Shown piece after piece: positions 11,064-23,455 of a stretch of DNA of 64,000 nucleotides. The DNA lies in contig NC_089783.1 in assembly GCF_040412425.1 (NCBI RefSeq), positions 43,950,125 through 44,014,124 on the forward strand, written 5' to 3'. The notes beneath the pieces were generated by a model. That model worked only from the letters and a program-made list of their open reading frames with translations, was not told the DNA's origin and searched no databases. The position numbers and the translations under genes are program-made. How positions within the stretch are numbered: the first letter of the stretch is position 1; the number at the start of each line of letters is the position of its first letter. The stretch is from Macrobrachium rosenbergii (lineage: Eukaryota; Arthropoda; Malacostraca; Decapoda; Palaemonidae).

Positions 11064-12218
11064 ATTGACATTCACTCAGGGACAGTTTTCCACAGTCGTG
11101 AACGCAGGCAAAAATAAGACAATAATTAATTTTTTAGCAGCATGAGATCATATTTTTGTTAAGTATTGCGAAGATGTAACCTGACAGTTGAAGGTGATGC
11201 CCAATTTTTTCAGAATCGGGAATATTTTTGTTACCAATATGGCATGGAACTAGTGCGTGGAGGCATGATTTAAAATGAGGTATCCAATAAAGTCTTGCTG
11301 TTACTTCAGTTCAACCTCATACTTCGCAGACTAATACCCCCTTGTATCTCTTCAAAGAAGGGAAACTAATTCAGGTTTGCATCAAGGGAAAAAAATCATG
11401 CTGCTTGTAAAGAATGAAGTCAGCAAGGTCCCAGATCCCTACCCAGCGGAATACCTGAGAGATTGTCTATATCAAAGAACGTCTCCAGCAACTGTCTCTT
11501 AGCGGTCACTTGGGTACCAGAATCAATTTAAACAATATAGACTCATATCTGTTGCCAAGTTTTCCATAAAAAACTGGCAAAAAGCTCCATGGGAACGTCA
11601 TATTGGCTTTCAGGAAGTAAATTTCTAGACTAAAGATAATACAGTATGTGTAAGCCTGGTAATCAGTTTTTGGTAACATTGGAGCGCAAGGGAAAGATAC
11701 AGATTGGCCTGCAACCATTGTAACATGCAGTCATACAATTTCTGGAGGCGTTTCAACATTGCTCAGTTTCCATTCACGTGGAAAAGGTCTATTTGCGAAT
11801 AAGTGAATAGAAAATGTAAAAGAATACACCAAGTATAGGGAAAGCATCACTGGCATATTTTAAAGAATAATGCGAAAAGTGTGTTCGGATCTTCACCGCC
11901 CTGTCTGGCGATGTTGCCTAAAGATTTCTAAAGCCGCCAGACTGAAAAACAAACCGAGTGATAAGTGGCTAAAAGTAATAGATTTCAAGGAGAGTACATC
12001 AAGAAAAGACTGGTAAAACTCAGTGAAGTAATTCAGGTTTGTCTGCAGTGTCAGTTTACAGTTTTCCATCAGTAATAGATTAAGAGGGTAGTATATGTAA
12101 TGTTTCCAAAGATAGCATTAAATGTAGTCCTCTAAAGATGAAAGATTAAGAATTTTCTTTTCCTCTTTTGGCTCTAATTTAATGCAATAGCTCCTTTTTT
12201 TAGTCTGCAAATTTTACA
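11064..12218. other. No gene detected
   Basis: Unique AT-rich sequence. The stretch 11400-11460 reads KNEVSKVPDPYPAEYLR on the plus strand. It only loosely resembles the pre-RT block of LINE elements, so I do not call it. Confidence 0.45.
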
Positions 12219-12330
12219 TACGTCAAGTTGACCTTGAGATAAATGTTGGTATGTACTCCATATTCAGTTTATTATACGTCATGTTGACCTTGAGATAAAT
12301 GTTGGTATGTACTCCATATTCAGTTTATTA
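12219..12330 (+). repeat. 56-bp direct tandem duplication
   Basis: The units 12219-12274 and 12275-12330 both contain GTTGACCTTGAGATAAATG and CATATTCAGTTTATTA. Almost identical. Confidence 0.95.
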
Positions 12331-12735
12331 TGTTATGTTTGTCCGCATGAATCATGAAAACGAGGGTGATCATTTGCCTGAATTTTGGTAATTGAATTTA
12401 TGGTACATATTTCATTTGTAGATAGCTATGAGGAAGCTTATGCTTTTCTCAAGAATTCATAGAATTGCAACCATTTTCTGTTACTTGCCAGGCAAAGCAG
12501 TTTTTCAGACTTTTTTCAATAACTGAATGAAAAGTTCACCGAGCTGCTCATTTCTATACTGTAATGTTGAAAGGCGCTAATAAATTCATAGACGACAACT
12601 TTAATTACGGTAGAATACTCTTCGGGATTAGACCCATAGCAGCTAGAAAAATATGTAGGCTTCTTAAAATACTAAGCAGAATTCCAAAGTAAATCTGCCA
12701 GGGATCACAGCAGGTAAGGAGATGAATCACGGCTT
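12331..12735. other. No gene detected
   Basis: No recognisable gene, RNA or repeat. Confidence 0.5.
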
Positions 12736-12790
12736 TAAGTTAAGTTAAGTATACCTTAGTTTTACCAGACCACTGAGCTGATTAACAGCT
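12736..12790 (-). mobile_element. 3' fragment of the tRNA-derived SINE, reverse orientation
   Basis: Reading the minus strand gives AGCTGTTAATCAGCTCAGTG, GTCTGGTAAAACTAAGGTAT and ACTTAACTTAACTTA. This is the 3' end of the element at 22332-22618, with a TTAAC-repeat tail in place of its T-run. It is a short 5'-truncated insertion. Confidence 0.8.
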
Positions 12791-14804
12791 GTTTGTACAA
12801 AGTATATCTCCGACATCCACTCCTAATAATGAAAAAATATCCATAATTATGCTATAATCTGACGGCTCCATTTACCCTTTTCATACATTATGAATTAAAA
12901 AAAATTATATACACTTTGAATAAACGTAAAATTATAGCATTTATGCCGCCGCGTTACCAAGAGCTCAGATACGCACACTCAGACTTAGACTCACGCACCT
13001 GTGTTTAGAAATAAGAAATCTTCCTCCTTTCCATCAAGATTACATGAACGCACACTGCGAAACGCACCTGTGAGTTCACACAAGTCACACACCTGCTCCG
13101 TAACATATGCAGACTCGTCCCTGCAACAGCTGATGCCCCCTTTTTTTTTTGTACATTTGATCGATGGTGTGACAGATAACACAATCACGTCTCTCTTTCA
13201 ATGATTAAAATGTCCAAATAAGTCCTCAGACCTCATGCTTTATTTTGATTATTGCATATGAATGAATTTAGGAAAAGAGGCTTGAGTTTGACGTAAGTTT
13301 GAATCTTTTTCTAAAGAGCAAATCGACCTCCTAACCCCTACTTATTTTAAAGGCATTTTGTTGGACATGAACTTCCCGTAGACTCCCTATTTCCGTTTTT
13401 ATACGGTTTTTAATGAAGTTTAATTTTGATCAAATGGATGAACACAAACAAATTATTTAACAGTTTTGTTAATAGGCGACGTTTGAGTAAGAAAAGGATT
13501 AATCTTCCTTTTTTTAAAATAATGTTCAGTTATATTGCTCTATAAAAGAAAGGTAAATCATTCGATTTTCTAATTTATATATGTACCTTGTTAGATTGAT
13601 ATGATAAAAAATACATTTGAGGAATCTATTTAGAAGTGAGTTTTGATATACAAAGAGGCTTGGTGACTTGAAACGAGGTTGGTTTTATACAATATAGGAA
13701 TGTCTTTTTAAATATATTTCTTTTTCAAGATATACGTTTATTGGGTTAGAGATAAATGAGTTTTGCAAGAGTGGTGACGGTCTGTGATTTGCTGTCGCTT
13801 GAAAAGATTTGTTTAGGGTTAGTAATGAGGCTTCTTTCGCTTTTCCAAGAAATTCTGATTTGACCTTAGGAAGATTTTATGCTTATTAAAAAAAAAAAAA
13901 AAAAACGGATGAGTGAAAATAATTCATTATGAGTTGAGTCCTGAGTCATCGTGGTAGCTAGAATGGAGCGATTGAAGGTCTTTCAGGTGGTAATGTAATT
14001 AAAAGCTCATTTTCTGTTTGGCTTTGATTCGATACCTTTCAGTAACACCTGAGGTTTTAAGTCCCTCTCTGTAAAAGGTGTCTCAATTTTGAGCGTTGTT
14101 CCATATTAATATTAAACTAAGTTAAGCGTTGACAAACTCAACGCGTTATTCGTATTAATGGTGGTATGTCATATTTTCCCACATTCTGAATACCTAAAAT
14201 ATCGCAAGAAAGATAGTCGGTGTGAACAGAAAAAACGTTGCTGTTGAAAAGATGTTTGCCAGATATAAAAAATTATTTTGGACCAAGATGACGAATCAGG
14301 AAGAATTGGAATTTGAATCAATGTTGGAAGATGGAAAACTGCTCCAGTATTACTTTTCCCCTTTTCCCATTTTTGGAGGGAACATATTTTTGCGGTGAAC
14401 CATAAAGTGCCTCACGAATAAGAAATGAACTTATATGAAGGAATGTTTTCTTGTGGTTTGTTAACATGGGGTTGGATTGCAGGACATTTCGTGAGGAACA
14501 ATTGGATTAAATATGAGGTTGCTGTCATAAAAGGACTTTTTTCTGTATGTGTTTGTTAAGTTGGGATGGAATAGAACTCAAATCTATAGGAATAAATCAC
14601 AGTTGGTTCTGAGGCTCGTTTTATTAAAGGGACAAAGGCTCACGAGGGGGAGAAGGAACTGTGATTTAGAAAGGTGGAACAGTGTTTACAATTCTTCATG
14701 TTCGACAAAGCTGCCTGTGAGACCACTGCTGCTTGAAAGGCCACCTGCTGCATGTGTTACCTGAGTGCTTTTATGCTCCCAATGCAAGTTCGTGGTATGC
14801 TTTC

Positions 14805-14806
<2 letters not shown>
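12791..14806. other. No gene detected
   Basis: AT-rich sequence with an A-run at about 13886-13903. Short frames on both strands at 12990-13204 and the one at 14549-14764 have no domain signatures. Confidence 0.5.
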
Positions 14807-14883
<77 letters not shown>

Positions 14884-14884
14884 A

Positions 14885-14936
<52 letters not shown>
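14807..14936. repeat. Compound (TA)n(TG)n microsatellite
   Basis: TA units to 14868, then TG units to 14936 with a single AAT interruption near 14883. Confidence 0.97.
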
Positions 14937-14938
<2 letters not shown>

Positions 14939-14954
14939 ATTGAACCACAGAGGA

Positions 14955-15048
14955 TAAGAATATAAATAAAGGCAAAATCCACAAAGGAAAGAGAAACAAA
15001 GTTTGTCTTTCCTTCAATATTTTTGTCTATTATATTTATATATGTATG

Positions 15049-15123
<75 letters not shown>

Positions 15124-15155
15124 ACAAAATCCACGAAGGAAAGAGAAATATACAT
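14955..15155 (+). repeat. Short duplication around a (TA)n tract
   Basis: AAAATCCACAAAGGAAAGAG at about 14973 recurs with one change at about 15125, on either side of the TA tract at 15053-15119. This again suggests that the microsatellite and its flank duplicated together. Confidence 0.7.
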
Positions 15156-16155
15156 TATATGTGTGTGTGCGCGCGCATGTGCGTATATAATATATATATT
15201 TTGCACACATATATATTATATATATTACCAAAGTATTTGAACGAACAGTGTCAGGCTTTCATTTCATTTTAAGCCATTTGAAAGCGGTTTAATAGGAAAT
15301 TATTTTGAATTATAAACCGGACAGTTGCTTTTCCCCATAAAATATCTTTATGAAAATTAAATTAAATTACAGTACTGGTAAAAATAACTTGTAAGTGGAA
15401 TAAAATCCATTCAAACATCACCATCTTCAGCATTGATATCATAGAACACTTACAGAATTAGAGATAAAAATACAGAATTAGAGATAAAAAAAATACTTGG
15501 TTTGGCCTTTGTATTTAATATATTTTATACCTAATCCTATTTAAAGAGAGATCGTTCATAGACGCTTATCTAATGCAAATAACCATAATAGAATCACTTG
15601 TAACTCGTGTCGAAAAAGTAAGCTTTTCAAATCTTAACTTTGTAAGTGGTATTTTGACTTCCCCCTGTTTGTGCTTTTTTGTATAACCTTTTTCTTGACA
15701 TTTTGTACCTTCGTGTACCGAAAGAACATGATAGTTTTGTTCTCAGTTCTTTAATGGAGCACTTGTACCAAGGCAAGTGTATCTTTGCAGTGGCATGACG
15801 TCATTAGCAGCTGCTTGTTGTGCTGGCGTCCGCTTCCAAGCAAGCACAGATGGCCTGATTGCCTCCCATCCGTGGCCAGGTATATGGTCAGTTTCCTCCC
15901 CCGCCAAAAAAAAAAAAAAATATTTTTTCTTGGGAACCGAGGGAGAATAATTTAAGTGGGGCAGTGAGTGAGAAAATTCATCCAGAAAAGGTAGAAAGAT
16001 TGAATTAGACTTTGTCCATCAACAATGGAAGAGATGGTCATCAACAAGTAAAAATTTATTCATCAAGAAGAGCTAACCTCTGCCCTTTTGGATAAAGATT
16101 AAAACCGCGAACTGAATCAGTACCATCAGTTAGGATTCAAATAAAATTTTTATTC

Positions 16156-16158
<3 letters not shown>
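15156..16158. other. No gene detected
   Basis: Contains a 20-bp duplication of ACAGAATTAGAGATAAAAA near 15452-15490, a 10-bp palindrome ATGACGTCAT at 15795-15804 and an A-run at 15906-15920. No coding signal. Confidence 0.5.

Positions 16159-16186
<28 letters not shown>
16159..16186. repeat. (GA)n microsatellite
   Basis: About 14 GA units. Confidence 0.95.
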
Positions 16187-16188
<2 letters not shown>

Positions 16189-16450
16189 ATGCGTTTCCTG
16201 CGGATACGTCGAGCCATTTCCCAGTGCGCGTGCTTTCGGCTTCCGAAAATGAACGCAGGTGTTTGGATTCTCCTGAGGTCCTGCGTGGCTGAGAAAGACA
16301 GAATTTTCTCCGAAGAAGGACGAGATAGAATTTCCTTCCCTTTGTATAAAGTACCTGACATTCCCCCAGATTTTTCATCTTTCCTCTTTTGTCAGTATTT
16401 GTATCTGTTTTTATATTGGTGTTTGAATTGATTTCCAAACTTATTGGAAG

Positions 16451-16513
16451 CTGTGCGTTGGAATATTTCTGAGAATCTGAAGTATTCTTACGCACAGAAT
16501 TTTTCAGATTCTC
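16451..16513. other. Interleaved inverted repeats (pseudoknot-like order)
   Basis: CTGTGCGT (16451-16458) pairs with ACGCACAG (16490-16497). GAGAATCTGAA (16471-16481) pairs with TTCAGATTCTC (16503-16513). The pairs interleave as A-B-A'-B', the arrangement of an H-type pseudoknot if transcribed. Arms of this length can arise by chance in 64 kb. Confidence 0.4.
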
Positions 16514-16708
16514 CTTCGCTCCTGGAATAGTGTGATTGGATTTAAATCAATCTTTTCATGTTCTTGTGGTTATCTGGGCGACAAAGTACCTTAAGAGCTC
16601 ATCTGGTAATTAAGAGGTATATTTAATGAAGACGTAACATCATGTTTTCAGTATTTTCTTACATATTTTGAATACTGTTTCCATTTGGATTCACGGCATC
16701 AGAATGCT

Positions 16709-16814
<106 letters not shown>

Positions 16815-17079
16815 TTCATAAATATCGTAAAGAAAAAAAACAGCAAACGCGTGGCTCCATTGTATTCCTGAAAAGAAAGTAAGGCTGCGTCCCAACAGCA
16901 GAAGTCATCGACACACCTGTTTCACACCTGCTGGAGAATGTTCGTAGGTCGTGCTTTTCCAGCGCACTGGGGCGACTTCCTGGAATTGTTCATGTTAAGG
17001 CTCCTTGCTGTACGGTTCTTTCTTGAAAAGGGTGACTGGACTGGCAACCTTACGGACTTCTAGATTTAGGCCTGTGATA

Positions 17080-17080
<1 letters not shown>

Positions 17081-17129
<49 letters not shown>
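17081..17129. repeat. (AAT)n microsatellite
   Basis: About 16 AAT units. Confidence 0.97.
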
Positions 17130-17131
<2 letters not shown>

Positions 17132-17154
17132 CGCAATGTGTATCTATATCTCTT

Positions 17155-17315
17155 TTGGTATGTAACAACAATAGACTTCTACGTGACCCCCATTCCCTCT
17201 TCCTTTCTACAGTCTTGCTGTCCAACCCCTCCCGATCCTTCTCTCTACTGTTCAATGCTTTGAGTGACCAAAGTTTCCCAGTGCTTGGCATGGCACCCTA
17301 AATTTCGTAAATCAA
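17155..17315 (+). mobile_element. Possible diverged SINE-like repeat related to family A
   Basis: CTTTCTACAGTCTTGCTGTC, a CCCTCCCGATCCTTCTC block, and TGAGTGACCAAAGTTTCCCA with GTGCTTGGCATGGCACCCT recall the 3' end of family A (GAATGACC, GGTCCCAGTGCTTGGCC). The match is partial, so this may be a separate subfamily. Confidence 0.4.
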
Positions 17316-17429
17316 GTGAGATTGTCTAGTACTGGATCCACCCTCTCTCTCCCAGTTTCGGGACAGTAGGCTACGCAACATAGCTTGGTGGTGGAGTTGC
17401 AGTCTCGACCGTCTTCTATACTATTATCC

Positions 17430-17815
17430 TTTTTAGTTTTCTGTAAAAGAAATCTATTGTGCTAGCTTTGTCCGTCCGCAGTTTATTCTGTCAGCACTTT
17501 TTCTGTCCGCCCTCAGATCTTAAAAACTACTGAGGCTAGAGGGCTGCAAATTGGTATGTTGATCATCCATCCTCCAATCATCAAACATACCATATTGCAG
17601 CCCTCTAGCCTCAGTAGTTTTTAATTTATTTAAGGTTGAAGTTAGCCATAATCGTGCTTCTGGCAACGATATAGGACATGCCACCACCGGACCGTGGTTA
17701 AATTTTAATGGGCTGCGGCTCATACAGCATCATAACGAGGCCACCAAAAGATAGATCTATTTTCGGTGGCCTTGATTATACGCTGTACAGAAAACTTCGG
17801 CACACTTTTTACTTT
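17430..17815 (+). repeat. Foldback-type nonautonomous element, copy 2
   Basis: Second, fuller copy of the element at 1035-1375, in the same orientation. It includes AGTTTTCTGTAAAAGAAA, a TTTCTGTCCGCCCTCAGATC block, and central inverted-repeat arms at 17528-17568 and about 17572-17617. It also has GCCATAATCGTGCTTCTGGC, CCACCACCGGACCGTGG, and a right end with TATACGCTGTACAGAAAAC. It keeps a segment around GCATCATAACGAGGCCACC that copy 1 lacks, so copy 1 has an internal deletion. No ORF. Confidence 0.8.
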
Positions 17816-18668
17816 TTTTGGTATGAGCACACTAATAAAAACTGTATTAATTGCAAATATTAGGGGTGAGTCCCAAATGAGGCGAGTAACGCAGGGGAAA
17901 CAGAAGCAGATAGAGAATACCGTGGTCTGGAGGTAGAGGTGAAAAGAATAACTCGCGGATTTTAAATATCATTTATGTCTTTAATTATTTTCCCAGAATT
18001 TTCATTTGTTCAAGTATTGAATCCAAATGGTTTTACTTATGACAGAATGGGAATTTGCTTTACATTTTTCATATATTGTATATAAACTTTTTTCAGGTTT
18101 CACATAACATGACATAATTAGTTTTTATTGGAATATCATTTCGGTGTATGACATTTCAACGGCTGTGGAATATTTCTTTTTATTTTTTGTGTGACCAGTC
18201 ATAAAAACTAGATACGTTATGATCACTATATAGTTATGTAAAAACATAACTCATAATTTTACCTGCATCAGATTCGGAGTTTTTGTGTAGAGTATTTGTT
18301 ATTCATGGAATATAAATTGGTTTTCAGTTAATGATACGATTCTTGTAATCAGATATGTTTTGAACGTATTAATGGTACACAAAATTTTAGATGGCTCTTT
18401 AGAAATAACTATTAATATTTTATCACTAGATTGTCTCCTAAAATATTGAGATATATTTCCCTAATGTGTTAGAAGACTTAGTGGAAGAGTATGCTTAATA
18501 TTTTTTGATTTTCTTTCCCTGTACATATTATTTGACCATATTATAGCCTGAAATTATCGTGAAACTTTCAAGAAGAAAAAGTTGTTTTATAGTTTGTTTT
18601 ACATTGCCTAGGGGTCATAGATAATGCTTTTGGATGTTAAACTGCATAGTTTTCGTTCCTTTACAGCT
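17816..18668. other. No gene detected
   Basis: Very AT-rich, with no features recognised. Confidence 0.5.
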
Positions 18669-18832
18669 TGCTGTGGAACTGGCTAGTCATAGATGGAACT
18701 GGCTTTTGGAACTGGCTTAAACTGGCTACCCATGATGGAACTGGCTAGCCTATGGAGGGTGGAACTGTCTAGCCTATAGAGGGTGGAACTGGCTAGCCTA
18801 TAGAGGGTGGAACTGGCTAGCCTATAGAGGGT
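18669..18832 (+). repeat. 24-bp minisatellite
   Basis: Four tandem 24-bp units at 18737-18832, each GGAACTGGCTAGCC plus a TATAGAGGGT-type end. They are preceded by irregular GGAACTGGCT fragments from about 18669. Because 24 is divisible by three, a short reverse frame runs through it with a repeated eight-residue word. That frame is not a gene. Confidence 0.9.
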
Positions 18833-20076
18833 TGTTGTATCTTGTGCAGCATTCCTTTGTGTCTCTTTCGCTGATGTTCTTGAATGTACAGTGTTCAAAC
18901 ACACCAAGTTAGAAAGACTATAAATAGAATACATTGGGCCCGTTGAATGATTTTTGTAAAGGCAAAGTTTTTCAGTTCGGCAGAAAAATTGAGTAAATGC
19001 AGATGCTTAATGTCAGGAAAATTATGTAATCTGATTGATTTGAAGAGATTATCCTGTTTTATTTAACAGGATGATAAATATCAGTTTTCCCTTACTGTTC
19101 ATTATTTTGTGACTGATGTTAACTTATTCTTTTGAAACTTCACAGACAGCAGCAGCAGGTTTTCCGATGAGACAGTTATCATAGATTAAATCCAGAATTC
19201 TGGTTGAAATTGATAAATAAATTGTTCATTACCACAGCTGCAGACAATATTTGCCAACTTTTTGTATGTCTTTTTTACGTTTTTATACACAGTGCATAGT
19301 TTAGGTAAGCCGTAATCCACAATTCATACGTCTAGCATGCCCGTCAGTATTAATGTCCGTCTTAAGAAATAGCGGCTTGATTTTTTTTTTCTGTAGTGTC
19401 ATCTGCCATGCCTTTTGCCGCAACCCTTGAATAACCTGCTCGCGATTGCGTTAGTCATCAAATTTAGTTTTGTTTCAGCTTCGTATAATTCCTCAGAATC
19501 TCCCCACTCTCGCCCTTTTGTTTTTTTTTTTTCCCCCTTTTAGAACTGGGCGTGAGACAGTTTTAGGTGGTCCTTCCTATCGGCCCCACTCCAGGGTCAT
19601 AGAGAACGTGGGCCTCTTTGTAAGAAAATGTAATAAGATTCATTGGGATTTTAACTTTGTCGATATATAATGGTTATGGATTCCATATATTGTATTTCTT
19701 ACAGTGCTACAGTGTGTTTCATTCGTCAAGAATGTATAATTGCCTAATATATACATCAAAAATTATATCTGCCAGTGAATTTCAAGTTCAGTTATTTGCA
19801 GATCACCTGTCGTTGCCTTCTATAGACAATCTGTTGTACCAGTATGTGGGGACTGTCTCCATTATGCAGATATTTAGTACTGCTGCATTTATTTTAACTG
19901 TACTTGCTGTACCGTCCATAGTTTACTTGTTTATATTGTTTCTTTACATACTACACTCGTCTGTTTTGCAATACTGAAATTTACACATCTTTACTCTAAT
20001 AGTCATTTCCATTCACGCGCTCACTTCAGATTAAAGAAAGCAGCGCCCTATTGATTATTCAAATATGGTTTAATAC

Positions 20077-20080
<4 letters not shown>
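18833..20080. other. No gene detected
   Basis: AT-rich. The 106-codon frame at 19657-19977 is hydrophobic and T-rich in composition, has no conserved motif, and looks like chance. Confidence 0.5.

Positions 20081-20146
<66 letters not shown>
20081..20146. repeat. (CT)n microsatellite
   Basis: About 33 CT units. Confidence 0.98.
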
Positions 20147-20149
<3 letters not shown>

Positions 20150-20484
20150 CCTGCAAGTTACTCCGAGTCTACAGCTGTATCGTTAGTGCTCACCACTCCT
20201 CCCTTTACTCATGGTTATAAACGAAGCAAGGAGACGGTTAGGGCTCTTAAAAATCAAATGACTTATTCGTTGACGATAGGGTCTATTAAAAGGGTAATTA
20301 GGTCGATTACAGTCTTCAGCTAGTCATTAACTTTGAAGAATGAGATCCTTCGCGACAGATGTGATGTGAGTGCGTTAAGGTGGTCACGGTCACCCTTGTG
20401 TGTCTCTTTTTGGCCTTGAGAGCAGGTAGGAATGGGGGGAGGGGGGGATGGATAATCTGGAAGGGCCTGTTATTCGTGTGGTCG

Positions 20485-20486
<2 letters not shown>

Positions 20487-20547
<61 letters not shown>
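20487..20547. repeat. (CT)n microsatellite
   Basis: About 30 CT units. Confidence 0.98.
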
Positions 20548-20549
<2 letters not shown>

Positions 20550-21309
20550 AAATGTCTCCTGTACGGAGTTCACGCCTTACTTTGGTAACTACTTCTGTTC
20601 TCGGTAATGTGACTTCCTCCCCTTTATTCGGTTTTCCTTTTTCTTAACTTTCTCAGGACCGACCGTTTTATCGTATTCCCAACTTCAGCCATTTCCGATT
20701 ATTAACCTTGCGTACACTTTATTCCTGGATGTAGCTTCATCTGTTATAACCCCACAGCCATTCTCCTCACCTTCAGAAGTTACTGTGTCTTTTCTTCCAC
20801 TTTCCTGAAATCACGAAAACTTACGTATCCTGCTTGACGAGATAACTCCCCCGCCCCCCCGCCCCCATTCGTTTATAGCTTAGTGGGAAAAGGAGGTAAA
20901 CTCTGAGAGGTGATCGAATAAGCTATCATTCAAACCTCCTTCTCAGCCGCCCACTCAACTTCCCCATCCGCCCAAGTTAAGCATTTTCCTTCCTCACTCC
21001 TCCTCCCCCTCCTCTTTTTCTCATAACTTATCGGATTCTGTCATTGCTCTCGTTCCAAGTTCCTGTTGCAAGATTTTCGTCTCTTCCGGCCTCTGTGTGT
21101 AGGTGGCTTCAGTGTGTGTGTAGATATGTACATATTTTAGATTTAAGGGGTATATACACAAATATTTGTGTAGACAGCAAGAATGCAAATATGTATTTGC
21201 TCGGATGGCTGACTAATTGCCCACACAGCACATAGATCAGCTATTCCCGAAATTACTCGTATTTTTACACAATGCAGTAAATGTACACAAACATATTAGG
21301 TGTTATACA

Positions 21310-21310
<1 letters not shown>
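20548..21310. other. No gene detected; C-rich tract
   Basis: Pyrimidine-rich plus strand with a CCCCCGCCCCCCCGCCCCC tract near 20848-20866, which could form a G-quadruplex on the other strand. No coding signal. Confidence 0.5.

Positions 21311-21400
<90 letters not shown>
21311..21400. repeat. Compound (TG)n(TA)n microsatellite
   Basis: TG units to 21332, a short mixed stretch, then TA units to 21400. This is the reverse order from the other compound tracts in the window. Confidence 0.96.
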
Positions 21401-21403
<3 letters not shown>

Positions 21404-21689
21404 TGTGTGTATGTATTTCAGCTTCAAGCTATCACCACTAACAGGAATTGCCCCTTGATAAAGCAGCAAAGCAGTGCCTGCAACTTTCAAACTTCAGCTG
21501 ATGAATCATGGCAGAACCATCCGAGCAGAAAACTTCCACGAAAGTATCATCAACAGTGCATCAAACCCTACAGCACTGTAAAGTTCATCTATGTTTTCCA
21601 TGCTTTCACGTGCCTGTGGATGATGAGGCCCTTATTTTGCAATACCTCGGAAGTCTTTATAGCACTTTTTTTTTTTTCAAGCAGTATCA

Positions 21690-22275
21690 GAGCACACTGA
21701 TCATTCTTACGCCGGCGTTAACCTTTTTTTTAATATTTTTGCCATTACAGATTTCTCTCCTCTTTCAAGTCGTCTTAATCCGCATATACTGCAGCTTCAG
21801 CCATTTTTTTTATATGCATCCAGCTTCTGCACTTCACTTCCATAAAGGAGAGCTGGCTCAACCACCCATTCGTACATTTCCGTCATGGCGTTCTTATATT
21901 TTGTACACACTCTGCTACATTTCTTGCTTCATCTATTTGGTGACTCACCTATTCTTTCATCCTAACATCATCCTTTATAGTGTCGCGTGAACACTTATAG
22001 AGATCCGCTGCTCCTCTTGTTCCACTATCCATATGTACGTCCATTGCCCCATTTGCTGTTTCCATTTACTTTTATAGCCTCTCATTTTTTTCTGCCCACA
22101 ACTTTCCACCTACATCTACTGTAATTTCACTGACTTCTCGTACCACTTCATCCATAAAGGTATTGTATTGAACCGCCACTGAGGCATGATGTAACCTTGT
22201 CTTAGGGCCACTTTTACATGGAACCAGTCACTCTCCCATCTACTTTAACTCTGTTCATTCTATTTTAAGCTTATT
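21690..22275 (-). pseudogene. Non-LTR retrotransposon reverse transcriptase, decayed palm/thumb region
   Basis: Reading the minus strand from about 22250 downward gives degenerate RT blocks in shifting frames. First is a GYIMPQW-like match to the post-motif-A block, then FMDEVVREVSEI. Next is VSHQIDEARNVAECVQNI, which matches the thumb segment, and then EPALLYGSEVQKLDA, a close match to the LLYGSEVW-type block. The catalytic YxDD box is not visible where expected, so that part has probably been deleted. Stops and frameshifts interrupt every block. This is the central to C-terminal part of a LINE enzyme of the same broad type as the remnants at 1-500 and 37945-38800. The tRNA-derived SINE at 22332 lies just beyond its 5' side. 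Confidence 0.7.
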
Positions 22276-22315
22276 GTAAATTTATATATGTATACGAGTG
22301 TATATAACATAGGGC

Positions 22316-22634
22316 TTTTATTCCTTTTACTAGCCCTTCGCTGGGTGAGCGGGTTCCGTTCTCAGCTACCACTCTGTTGGTCGCGAGTTCGAATCTCCGA
22401 CCGGCCAGTGAAGAACAAGAGGAATTTGTTTCTGGTGATAGAATTTCATTTCTCGCTATAATGTGGTTCGGATTCCACAATAAGCTGTAGGTCCCGTTGC
22501 TAGGTAACCAAATGGTTCTTAGCCACGTAAAAATAAATCTAATCCTTCGGGCCAGCCCTAGGAGAGCTGTTAATCAGCTCAGTGGTCTGGTTAAACTAAG
22601 ATATACTTAACTTTTTTTTTTTATTCCTTTTACT
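22316..22634 (+). mobile_element. tRNA-derived SINE with perfect 16-bp target-site duplication
   Basis: The element (22332-22618) begins with a tRNA-like head. GGGTGAGCGG resembles an A box. GGTCGCGAGTTCGAATCTCC contains a textbook B box (GTTCGAATC). A body follows with AGAATTTCATTTCTCGCTA, CCCGTTGCTAGGTAACC and CCAGCCCTAGGAGAGCTG. It ends with CAGCTCAGTGGTCTGGTTAA, AACTAAGATATACTTAAC and a T-run. The flanking TTTTATTCCTTTTACT at 22316-22331 and 22619-22634 is an exact 16-bp target-site duplication, the signature of target-primed reverse transcription. A 3' fragment of the same family lies at 12736-12790 in reverse. It would rely on a LINE partner, and the intact duplication suggests a fairly young insertion. 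Confidence 0.93.
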
Positions 22635-23455
22635 TACAAATGTCCTCACATAAGTTCATAACAGACACCCTCCTCGTTTAAATGCAGAGTTTTATTTTCA
22701 CAGTAAGATTCCATTAAAACGTAGCTTGGTTTCAGTAAGATATTCACACATATAGGGAAGATGAAAACTTGTGCGTTATAGGGAGAGGGAGAAGATTAGT
22801 TCAAGCGTCTTGTAGGACAACTTAAATTGCAGTCAGCATTATTCTTTCCTCAGTTTTCTTTTGCATTCCTTCCACCTTCCTCTTCATCAATTTTTTTTTC
22901 TACTCATACTTCGCTTTGGTTTGCCTTCTTACTACGCTGGTCCCAGGCGATTAGGGTTTAGTGCCAAGGCCCAATCTTGCCGTGAAAATTATGTTTGGGG
23001 CTCTTGTACCTGAGTTCCAGTCCCCCCTCCCCCGGGATCGGCGTACTTTCGAACCCCCATAAACACAACTCTTCCCCCCCCCATGATTCCCCGCTGTCGC
23101 CCGACGCCCCAAACTCCAGTTGATGGTGGTGGTGATGATGACGGCACAGTGTGGTGTTTGAAGAAGGGGTCCTTCCTTCTCTTGCTCTCCTTCGTTCTGC
23201 ATGTTTCAGTATCCGTTCCACATCCTGCAGACGGTTTTGATTCTGATTTTCGACGGTTGCTCTTATGTTCTGAGAGTTCATTTCACACCTGGCACTCTTT
23301 TTTTTTATTTATTTGTATCTTAGAAGGTCAGCTGCAATAAGAAATGATCATCAATGAATTTGTGACTCAAAGACCTTAAGTCAGCTAGCTATATCGATTT
23401 AAAAAAACTTGACCTGCTAAAGCTTTATTTCGTCCACTTTTTGAAAGATTTCCTC

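Noticed and set aside
11400..11460. KNEVSKVPDPYPAEYLR as another reverse transcriptase piece
   Set aside because: The resemblance to the KAPGxDxIPAELL block is loose and no neighbouring block supports it.
14806..15231. 141-codon reverse frame
   Set aside because: Almost entirely TA and TG microsatellite translation.
15795..15804. ATGACGTCAT palindrome as a cAMP response element (a second TGACGTCA at 31683)
   Set aside because: Eight-base sites are expected about once per 65 kb. No promoter context was found.
22332..22430. tRNA gene call from the B box
   Set aside because: No paired acceptor stem or plausible anticodon arm. The tRNA-like part is the head of a longer element with a target duplication.
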